Positions 8,185 through 15,597 of a stretch of DNA of 64,000 nt are shown piece by piece; the stretch's first letter is position 1; each line of letters opens with the position of its first letter. Position numbers and translations under genes: made by a program. The notes under the pieces were generated by a model. It was not told the DNA's origin. It made no database searches and saw nothing but the letters and a program-made list of their open reading frames with translations. The DNA comes from HGM13634 sp045537285 (GTDB lineage: Bacteria > Bacillota > Clostridia > TANB77 > CAG-508): assembly GCA_045537285.1 (NCBI GenBank), contig JAZSPC010000050.1, forward strand, positions 55,285 to 119,284, read 5' to 3'.

Positions 8185-9114
8185 GTGGTAATTATAGAAG
8201 ATAATAAAGAACTAATAGAAAAAGAAGTTGATAATGTAGCATATGAAAATATAGATATAAAAAGCTTAATTTATACTATAAGGGGAAAACAAGTAATGTT
8301 AGATAATGATGTCGCAAGATTATATCATTGCGAAACTAAATATGTGAATCGTGTAGTGAAAAGGAATATAGAAAGATTTCCAGAGGAATTTTGTTTTCAA
8401 TTAAATGATAAAGAATTTCAAAACTTGAGGTGCTAATTTGTCACCTCAAGTTTTGAAGAACAAAACTATGGTGGGAGAAGATATCTACCATATGTTTTTA
8501 CAGAGCAAGGAATTGCAATGTTATCAGCCTTATTAAAAAGTGACATTGCTATAAATGTAAGTATAAATATTATGAAAGCTTTTATAGAAATGCGAAAGTT
8601 CATAGCAAATAATGGACATATTTTTGAAAGATTTGAAAAAATAGAATATAAATTATTAGAACTTGATAATAAATTTAATGAGATGTTTAATGAATTACAA
8701 AAAGGTAAGAATGAAGAATTCAAGCAACATATATTTTTTGATGGTCAAATTTATGATGCATATAGTTTAATAGTATATATAATAAAAAGTGCAAAAACAA
8801 AGATATTAATTATAGATAATTACATAGATGATAGTATATTAAAAATACTAACCAAGAAAAATAAAGATGTAAAAGTTATTATAATAACATCAGAAAAAAG
8901 TAATATAGCCAAGCTGGATATACAAAAATTTAATAAACAGTATCCTATATTAGAAATAGCCAAAACAAACAAATTTCATGACAGATTTATTGTAATAGAT
9001 AATAAAGAGCTGTATCATATTGGAGCATCATTAAAAGATTTAGGTAAGAAATGCTTTGCGATATCTAAAATACAAGATAAAGAATATATAAATAGATTGG
9101 AAAAAGTAGTATAA
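8185..9114 (+). pseudogene. ORF6N-domain / phospholipase D-like protein gene interrupted by an in-frame stop
   Basis: Two halves in the same frame (to 8436, and from 8437) are separated only by TAA at 8434-8436, where the family usually has Gln (the codon would be CAA). The N-terminal half is an ORF6N (KilA-N-like) DNA-binding domain, recognised from GKQVMLDNDVARLY and the downstream GGRRYLPYVFTEQG. The C-terminal half is a PLD-like domain with KFHDRFIVID and HIGASLKDLGKK. The stop lies in the loop of a perfect 16-bp inverted repeat (8417-8457). The start is unclear: AAGGAG (8180-8185) overlaps the only GTG, and ATT 8191 or ATA 8194 are better spaced. ATG 8515 could start a second product, without a good ribosome site. 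It may be a pseudogene, a translationally gated gene, or a single-base error. Confidence 0.75.
8417..8457. repeat. perfect 16-bp inverted repeat inside the ORF6N gene (copy 2 of AATTTGTCACC family)
   Basis: Arms TTCAAAACTTGAGGTG (8417-8432) and CACCTCAAGTTTTGAA (8442-8457) pair 16 of 16. The 9-base loop CTAATTTGT contains the in-frame TAA stop. The core shares AATTTGTCACC with the copies at 8094-8104 and 9131-9141. Confidence 0.9.
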
Positions 9115-9124
9115 AAGAAAGGTT

Positions 9125-9141
9125 AGTGACAATTTGTCACC
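9125..9141. promoter_or_regulatory. palindromic operator-like site (copy 3 of AATTTGTCACC family)
   Basis: GTGACAA-T-TTGTCAC is a perfect 7+1+7 palindrome within AGTGACAATTTGTCACC. It ends about 4 bp before the -35 of the next promoter (9145), a usual place for a repressor or activator site. Confidence 0.55.
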
Positions 9142-9144
9142 GCC

Positions 9145-9173
9145 TTTACAAATTAATCAAATTATGTTAATAT
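9145..9173 (+). promoter_or_regulatory. sigma-A promoter of the Cys-rich small gene
   Basis: -35 TTTACA (9145-9150), 17-bp spacer, -10 TAATAT (9168-9173) with an extended TG. Confidence 0.6.
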
Positions 9174-9271
9174 AGCACAGTAAAACTTTATAATCTCCTT
9201 TTATTACAACATATGGAGTTTAAATATTAAACAAAAACAAAATGAATGGCAAATACCGAAGGAGGAAAAAT

Positions 9272-9466
9272 ATGTCCCGAAAAGAAAAAAGAAAATGTAG
9301 AAATTGCATATTTGCAACGTATGTTAGAGCAGATCGTATTATTGCTTGTGGCTACATATGCAAGCTTAATCCGTTTAAGCCTGTTATAATGGGACTTTGG
9401 GGAGATTGTTCTAAGAGAAAAGAGCTGAGAGCTGAACAATACCCCAAAAAGAAAAAGGATTCGTAA
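9272..9466 (+). CDS. cysteine-rich small protein, 64 aa, function unknown
   Basis: ATG 9272 is preceded by a very strong AAGGAGG (9259-9265); an upstream in-frame ATG at 9242 lacks a ribosome site. The basic product has five cysteines, with CRNC near residues 9-12, CGYIC at 26-30 and one at about 46, a pattern suggesting zinc or another metal. I cannot name a family. It has its own promoter with the palindrome of repeat copy 3 next to the -35, and its stop codon lies inside the loop of its own terminator, so the transcript is compact. Confidence 0.7.
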   Translation: MSRKEKRKCRNCIFATYVRADRIIACGYICKLNPFKPVIMGLWGDCSKRKELRAEQYPKKKKDS

Positions 9467-9478
9467 GAATCCTTTTTT
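9452..9478 (+). terminator. terminator of the Cys-rich gene
   Basis: Stem AAAAAGGATTC / GAATCCTTTTT with loop GTAA. The stop codon TAA (9464-9466) is in the loop. Confidence 0.9.
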
Positions 9479-9499
9479 ACTTTCTATGGTATAAACAAT

Positions 9500-9528
9500 T
9501 TGTCTTATAACTAAGTATATGATATAAT
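9500..9528 (+). promoter_or_regulatory. sigma-A promoter of mtnN
   Basis: -35 TTGTCT (9500-9505), 17-bp spacer, -10 TATAAT (9523-9528) with an extended TGA. Confidence 0.7.
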
Positions 9529-9562
9529 CAATGCAAACTAGTTGAAATTTGGAGGAAATAAA

Positions 9563-10252
9563 ATGAAATATATTGGAATAATAGCTGCTATGAATGAAGA
9601 AGTGGATGCGATAAAAAAAATAATGAGAGATATTTCGGTAAAAAGGATTTATGAATTAGAATTTATAACAGGTAAAATAAATGAAAATGAAGTTGTTTTA
9701 GTAAAATGTGGAGTAGGAAAAGTAAATGCAGCAAGAACTAGTCAAATTCTATTAAACAATTTTGATATAGAATATGTAATGAATGTAGGAACAGCTGGTA
9801 GTTTAAATGAAAATATAGAGATAGGAGATGTCGTAATAGGAGAAAAACTTGTTCAACATGATTTTGATATAACAGCTGCTGGAAGAGAAAAAGGATATAT
9901 AACAGATGTTGGAAAATATTTTTATTCGGATAAAAATTTAATAGAAAAAACAAAACAAACAATTGAAAATATGAATGAAAACTTTAATGCTTTTATTGGA
10001 ACTATTGCAACAGGAGATATATTTGTTCAAGATATAAATGTAAAGGATAGCATAAAAAAACAATTTAATGCAGATTGTACTGAAATGGAAGGAGCCGCAA
10101 TAGCTCAGGTGTGTGCGCTTGACAATATTCCTTATATTGTTATACGTTCAATTTCTGACAAGCCAAATGGAAATAATGCAATTGATTTTGAAAAATACTT
10201 AGAACTTGCATGTGAAAGATATACCAAATTTATTGACATTTTTCTTAATTAA
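9563..10252 (+). CDS. mtnN: 5'-methylthioadenosine/S-adenosylhomocysteine nucleosidase
   Basis: Cleaves adenine from MTA and SAH, feeding methionine salvage and the activated methyl cycle. 229 aa is the usual length. The N-terminus IGIIAAMNEEVDAI contains the conserved catalytic Glu; CTEMEGAAIAQVC carries the purine/ribose-binding MEGA motif, and RSISD contains the catalytic Asp. ATG 9563 is chosen over the upstream in-frame ATG 9542 because GGAGG (9551-9555) precedes it correctly. It has its own promoter; the NlpC/P60 gene follows after 67 bases. Confidence 0.95.
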   Translation: MKYIGIIAAMNEEVDAIKKIMRDISVKRIYELEFITGKINENEVVLVKCGVGKVNAARTSQILLNNFDIEYVMNVGTAGSLNENIEIGDVVIGEKLVQHDFDITAAGREKGYITDVGKYFYSDKNLIEKTKQTIENMNENFNAFIGTIATGDIFVQDINVKDSIKKQFNADCTEMEGAAIAQVCALDNIPYIVIRSISDKPNGNNAIDFEKYLELACERYTKFIDIFLN

Positions 10253-10319
10253 TTATATACTTATGTCGAGTTTGAAATATAATTGTAATTTCAAATAATA
10301 AAAAGTAAAAGAGGTAAAA

Positions 10320-11813
10320 ATGAGATTATTAAATAAAGTAAAAATCACATTACTAATACTATTTTTTATAACCATATTTTTAAATGTAAAAGCTTTTGCA
10401 GTAACAGGGGTTATTACGGAAATAACAGTTAATATGAGAAAAGAGCCTTCAACAAGTTCAAAAGTTTTAAGATTTGTAACACAAGATTACAAAGTAGAAG
10501 TTTTAGAAAAAGTTGGAGAATGGTATAAAATAAAATACAATGGAGTTACAGGATATGTTTTTGGGGAATATGTAAAGGTTGATGAAAGTAAAATTGAAAC
10601 TAATAAGCAAGAAGATGTAACCAACAAAAATGAAGAAACAAATAACTCACAAAAAGAAGATGAAAAAGAACAAATACAAGATGTAACAACAGATATTGAA
10701 GTAGAGTTACAAATTAAAGAAAATGGGACATTAAGATTAGTACCTAATATAATATCAAATGTAATATATACAGCGAAGAAAGTGACATCGGTTGAAGTTA
10801 TAGAACAATTTTCTGGTTGGTCATATGTGTATGTGGATAATACATATGGTTGGATAAGAACAGATAGTATAGTAGAAAAAAATTCTACTCAAACAAACAA
10901 AGATGATGAAGAGATAGAATATGTAGAAAGAACAGTAGCATATGTAAAATATTCAAGTGTAAATTTAAGAAAAAAAGCATCAACATCATCAGCGGTAATA
11001 GGAAAATTAAAATTAAATAATGAAGTAATAGTATTAGAAAAAGTTGATTCCAAATGGTCAAAAATAGAGTATGATGGAATCACAGGTTATGTTTCAACAG
11101 ACCTGTTATCTTCTAAAAAAGTAGAAGAGAAAGAAGAAAGTAGTTCTACATCAAGAGATGGTGAAACTGTTTCAAGAGATGAAGTAGTTGAAAACAAAAA
11201 AGAAGAAACTACTAAAAAGGAAGAAATAACTACAAATAAAGATACAGCTGTAAAAGAAGAAAATAAAGAACAAGAAAAAGATACAACAACTAACAAAGAT
11301 GATAAAAAAGAAGAAACAAATAATAAAGTAGAAGAAAAGGAAGAAACTTCAAAAGATACTGAAATAAAACAAGAAGATACTAAAAAGGAAGAGGAATCTT
11401 CAAAAAATGAGATTACAACAACTTTAAAAACAAAAGGTGAAGAAATTGTAGAATATGCAAAAACATTTTTAGGTTATGACTATGTATATGGAGGTTCGTC
11501 TCCTAAAACAGGTTTTGATTGTTCAGGGTTTACATCTTACGTATATAAGAAATTTGGATATACATTATCAAGGGCATCAACAGCACAAGCTAAAAATGGT
11601 GTAGAAGTAAGCAAGTCTGAATTACAACCAGGAGATTTGCTTATATTCAAAAATCAAGCATTAACAAGAATTGGACATGTTGGAATATACATAGGAAATA
11701 ATAAAATGATACATGCATCAGAACCAGGTGTTGGAGTTACAATTACAGATTTGGATGCAAGAGGATATAATTATAACAAAAGATTTGTAACAGCAAGAAG
11801 AATAGTTAAATAA
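10320..11813 (+). CDS. secreted SH3-domain NlpC/P60 peptidoglycan endopeptidase
   Basis: 497 aa. A signal peptide occupies about residues 1-28. Three bacterial SH3 repeats follow (about 28-90, 122-185, 205-263), each with NxR and GYV-type strands that bind cell wall. A long, low-complexity Lys/Glu/Thr linker spans about 265-375. The C-terminal NlpC/P60 domain has catalytic Cys401 (FDCSGF) and His453 (GHVGIYIG). Such proteins cut D-Glu to diamino-acid bonds in peptidoglycan during cell separation or growth. The linker probably spans the wall. comEC begins 25 bases downstream and may be co-transcribed. Confidence 0.93.
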   Translation: MRLLNKVKITLLILFFITIFLNVKAFAVTGVITEITVNMRKEPSTSSKVLRFVTQDYKVEVLEKVGEWYKIKYNGVTGYVFGEYVKVDESKIETNKQEDVTNKNEETNNSQKEDEKEQIQDVTTDIEVELQIKENGTLRLVPNIISNVIYTAKKVTSVEVIEQFSGWSYVYVDNTYGWIRTDSIVEKNSTQTNKDDEEIEYVERTVAYVKYSSVNLRKKASTSSAVIGKLKLNNEVIVLEKVDSKWSKIEYDGITGYVSTDLLSSKKVEEKEESSSTSRDGETVSRDEVVENKKEETTKKEEITTNKDTAVKEENKEQEKDTTTNKDDKKEETNNKVEEKEETSKDTEIKQEDTKKEEESSKNEITTTLKTKGEEIVEYAKTFLGYDYVYGGSSPKTGFDCSGFTSYVYKKFGYTLSRASTAQAKNGVEVSKSELQPGDLLIFKNQALTRIGHVGIYIGNNKMIHASEPGVGVTITDLDARGYNYNKRFVTARRIVK

Positions 11814-11838
11814 AAGGGGGAGCAGAATAGGAGAAATT

Positions 11839-14258
11839 TTGAAAAGACCTATTTTGATAATAACATTAGGATTTTTAATAGGAATTATATTGGGGCTATA
11901 TTTAAATATAGCTCCATTTTTGTTTTTAATTTTAATATTTGTAACTTTGATAATTAAATATATTCCATTAAAAAGTACTAATAATTATATAAGAGTATTA
12001 AATGTATTTGTAAAAAATAATATTATATTACTTATTTTAATATCATCTTTTATATCCAGCATATATTTAGTTTATTGTAATAAAAAGTATGAAGAGGTGT
12101 ATTACAATTTTAATAAAACAGATATTATTGCAACAGTTGTAAGTAACAAAAAGGAAAGTCAATACAAAGATAGTTATGAAATTAAATTAGAAGAGTGCGA
12201 AGGTATTAAATTTATATTGAGAGTATCTAAAAGTAAAAATAAACAGATAAACTATGCGGATAAAATAAAGGTTAAAGGTGAATATATTGTTCCAGAACAA
12301 TCAAGAAATTATGGGGGATTTAATTATAGAGAGTATTTAAAAACAGAAGGAATTTATGGCATCTTTGAAGCAGATAAAGTAGAAGTTTTAGAAAGTAATA
12401 ATTTGAATATAATAGATATATTTACGAATAATCTAAAACAAAAAATTATAACTAATATTAATAAGATATTGCCACAAAATACAAAAGATTTATTTTTAGG
12501 AATCTTAATAGGATATGATGACAATTTAAGTGAGGATATTGAAGAAAGTTTTAGAAAGAGTAGTTTAACACATTTGCTTGCTGTTTCTGGTTCTCATATT
12601 GTATATATTATAACTGGACTAGGGTTTCTTTTAAGAATATTAAAAATTCCTAAGAGAACAAGAAATATTATAATTATTATATTTCTTATATTATTCATGT
12701 ATATAGTAGATTTTAGCGCATCTGTTGTACGAGCTTCTATAATGGGAATTATTCTTTTATTTTCATTGATATTTTATAGAAAAAACGACTTGTTAACTTC
12801 TATTAGCTTATCTGTTTTATTAATCTTATCACAGAATCCATACAAGATACTAAATATTGGGCTGTTGCTTTCGTATTTTGCAACAATAGGAATAATTTGT
12901 GGGACTAAACAGAAATCTAAAAAAGAAGAGAAGAGTGGATTATTAGAACATATACTAAATTATTTAAAAGAACTAATATCTATCACTCTATATGCTAATA
13001 TTTTTGTTCTGCTAATTACAGTATATAATTTTAATACAATATCTTTAACATTTGTTATATCTAACTTAATAGCAGGTATATTAATAGGTTCAATAACTAT
13101 TGGTGGGTTTATATTAGCAATCGTTTCATTAATTAATCTAAAATTAGCTTATATTATTGGTATTCCATATAATCTATTATTAGAGCTTTTGATTTATAGT
13201 ACAAAGTTAACAAGTATAGGACCATTTGCAGAGATTTTTGTTCCAACGCCAAATATTGTTTTAATTATTATTTATTATCTAATTTTATTTTTAGCCCTAT
13301 TATATTTTAATTCGAAACATTTAGAACACAGAAGATTTTTAATAAGAAAGGTTATAATTTGTATTGATAATGCTCGCAAATATTTAAAAGAAAATTATAA
13401 ATTTATTATCATTTTATTTTCATTATTAACATTTATATTTTATATCTTAAACAAAATTCCAAAAGATTTAAAAATTTATTTTATAGATGTAGGGCAAGGA
13501 GATAGTGCTTTAATTATAACTCCTACAAATAAAAAAATATTAATAGATAGCGGTGGTGCTGAAACTGGCAATTTTGATGTAGGGAAAAGCACTTTGTTTC
13601 CATACTTACTAGACAGAGGCATTACTAGCTTAGACTATATTTGCATATCACATTTTGACTCAGACCATTGTGATGGATTTAAATATTTGTTAGAAAATAT
13701 GAAAATAAAAAATATTATTTTATCCAAACAATATGATAGTACAAGCAATTTTGAAGAAATAATGGAAATTGTAGCAAAGAAAAAAGTAAATATTATAAAA
13801 GTAGAAGCGGGAAAAATATTAAGAATAGATAATTTTGTAAAGTTTAAAATATTTAGTCCAGAAGAAAAATTGACAGATGATATAAATGATAATTCTATTG
13901 TAATGAAATTAGAATACTATAACTTTTCTTGTTTATTTACAGGAGATATATCACAACAGATAGAAGAAAAACTGGTAGAAGAGTATGGAAGTTCTTTAAA
14001 GTCTACTGTATTAAAAGTAGCACATCACCGGTTCAAAAACATCATCAGCAGAAGAGTTTATAAATACTGTTAAACCCAAAGTGGCATTAATTGGTGTGGG
14101 AAAAAACAATAAATTTGGGCATCCAAGTCAGTATGTAATAGAACGATTAGGAAGTGTACGGAGCAAAAATTTATAGAACAGACGTAGGCGGTGAAATCAG
14201 TATTGTAGTAAATAGAAAAGGAGGATTTAAAATAAAAGAATTCATAGCTAGTAGTTAA
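11839..14258 (+). pseudogene. comEC: ComEC/Rec2 DNA-uptake channel gene with two frameshifts near its 3' end
   Basis: The TTG start at 11839 follows AGGAG (11829-11833). The uninterrupted part (to 14073, 744 aa) has N-terminal membrane helices with the DUF4131-type OB domain, the multi-helix Competence domain, and a metallo-beta-lactamase domain (from about residue 545: FIDVGQGDSALI, HFDSDHCDG). At 14028-14029 an extra C turns the expected AHHGSKTS into AHHRFKN. The remaining conserved end (AEEF, KPKVALIGVGKNNKFGHPS) continues in the next frame until an extra base near 14154-14156, after which YGAKIYRTDVGGEI and a stop at 14256-14258 follow in the third frame. Repaired, the protein would be 805 aa, normal for ComEC, which passes transforming single-stranded DNA through the membrane. 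The disrupted product loses the end of the nuclease-like domain. Confidence 0.85.
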
Positions 14259-14268
14259 TCTTAAAAAA

Positions 14269-14298
14269 TTTAAACTAGCGGAATCTCGCGAGTTTAAA
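14269..14298 (+). terminator. hairpin after comEC
   Basis: Inverted repeat TTTAAACTAGCG / CGCGAGTTTAAA with one mismatch and a GAATCT loop. No U-tract follows, so termination is uncertain. Confidence 0.4.
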
Positions 14299-14385
14299 GA
14301 CGCAATTATTTACTTGGATTTTTTGTATAATTTATATCTTTTTAGTAAATAATAGTAAAAAAGGTTATATAAAGGAATGAGATAT

Positions 14386-14973
14386 ATGATGAATAAAAAA
14401 ATAGCTATTACTATAAGTATTGTATCGATAATTTTATTAGGAATTGTGTTTGGGTATATAATGAGTGATAATAATAGTCCAACAGTAAATGAAAACACAA
14501 TAATGTATAATGATAATGTTTTGGCTTTGGAAGAAAATGAAAATATATTATTAATTGAAACATCAGTAGAAGAGGAGAGAACTACCCCTAATACTTTAAT
14601 TATTTACAAAACTTATTATACAAAATGTAAGCATTATATTAAAAGATATGAAGATATTGATGTGTCATTGGTTAATTTAACAGAAAAAGAATTTAAAGAA
14701 AAAACAAGAGGTTGGAGTATAGAAAAATTTTCAAGTGAAGAAGTTGAATTATCAAAAGAAGAAGAGATTTTTTGTAATGAGCATTATAAATTAAAGTTAG
14801 AAAATAATGTTATAGTAATATACAAAATAGATGAAGTGGGAGTGGAAACGCAGTATGAACAAACAGGTATTACAACAGAATATTTAACTAATGAAGATAT
14901 ATTAAAATTAACAACTGGAATAGAGGTATATGGAAAAGAAAATTTAAGCAATACAATGGAAGATTACGAATAA
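14386..14973 (+). CDS. BofC-like C-terminal-domain protein, membrane-anchored
   Basis: 195 aa. ATG 14386 (or 14389) is preferred over 14377 because AAAGGA (14371-14376) needs that distance. One N-terminal membrane helix (about residues 3-24) is followed by an extracytoplasmic region. The latter part resembles the BofC C-terminal domain of clostridial proteins: a CKH near a TTPNT..YKTYY strand, NLTEKEFKEK, FCNEHY, and a GITTEYLTNEDILKL end. In Bacillus, BofC sits in the intermembrane space and delays SigK activation through SpoIVB. The family call is from memory of the pattern; the role in this organism is inference. It is isolated, with its own terminator shared with pgsA. Confidence 0.65.
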   Translation: MMNKKIAITISIVSIILLGIVFGYIMSDNNSPTVNENTIMYNDNVLALEENENILLIETSVEEERTTPNTLIIYKTYYTKCKHYIKRYEDIDVSLVNLTEKEFKEKTRGWSIEKFSSEEVELSKEEEIFCNEHYKLKLENNVIVIYKIDEVGVETQYEQTGITTEYLTNEDILKLTTGIEVYGKENLSNTMEDYE

Positions 14974-15005
14974 AAAAGTGGATAAGAATTAACTTATCCA
15001 CTTTT
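14974..15005. terminator. bidirectional terminator between the bofC-like gene and pgsA
   Basis: Perfect 13-bp stem AAAAGTGGATAAG / CTTATCCACTTTT with loop AATTAA. It serves the plus gene ending at 14973 and the minus gene ending at 15016. Confidence 0.85.
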
Positions 15006-15015
15006 AAACATTTTA

Positions 15016-15585
15016 TTATTTACTCATTACTTTTTCGTTTAATTTTAAGCTTTCTTTCTTTAAATAGCCTTTCATATAAAATTCTCTAAAATACATAACA
15101 AGAGAGAAAATAGTCATTGTTACAGCTATATAATATATTATTAAATCTATACTATTTTGAATTCCTAAATCTCTAAAAATCATTGATAGAACTATTGCTA
15201 AATAAAATAATACTGTTGCTGCTTTTCCATACCATTTGCTAGAAACAACTAATTCTTTACCATATAGGAAAGAAGCACCAGCTACCATTGCAGCTTCTTT
15301 AACTAAAACTACAACTAATATCCATAAAGGAATAATATTTTTAACAACCAAAGTTCCTAAAATAGAAACTTGTGTAATTTTATCAGCTAATGGGTCTATT
15401 AGTTTTCCAAAGTTAGTTATTAAATTAAATTTTCTAGCAATTGCACCATCTAGCACATCTGTTAAACCAGAGATAGTAAGTACAATCATAGCTGCTATAT
15501 ATTTGTCTTGGGTAAGATAATATATAGTGAAAGGTATTAGGAAAAACCTTAATACTGTAAGAATATTTGGTACATATTTTAACAT
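15016..15585 (-). CDS. pgsA: CDP-diacylglycerol--glycerol-3-phosphate 3-phosphatidyltransferase
   Basis: 189 aa with the CDP-alcohol phosphatidyltransferase signature DG-xx-AR-x8-G-xxx-D-xxx-D, seen as LDGAIARKF then FGKLIDPLADK (about residues 46-70). Hydrophobic helices fill the rest. It makes phosphatidylglycerol phosphate, the committed step to phosphatidylglycerol and cardiolipin. GGAGGG precedes the ATG. It lies 12 bases after clpE on the same strand, so the two are probably co-transcribed. Confidence 0.93.
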   Translation of the reverse strand: MLKYVPNILTVLRFFLIPFTIYYLTQDKYIAAMIVLTISGLTDVLDGAIARKFNLITNFGKLIDPLADKITQVSILGTLVVKNIIPLWILVVVLVKEAAMVAGASFLYGKELVVSSKWYGKAATVLFYLAIVLSMIFRDLGIQNSIDLIIYYIAVTMTIFSLVMYFREFYMKGYLKKESLKLNEKVMSK

Positions 15586-15597
15586 ATTTGCCCTCCG

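Noticed and set aside
10980..11450. GAAGAA-rich repeats in the NlpC/P60 gene as a mobile or regulatory repeat
   Set aside because: They encode the low-complexity Lys/Glu/Thr linker typical of secreted wall proteins and are explained by protein composition.
14310..14498. Minus-strand 62-codon frame with hydrophobic residues near the bofC-like gene
   Set aside because: It lies opposite the signal anchor of the bofC-like gene and its hydrophobicity comes from complementary AT-rich codons. No ribosome site.
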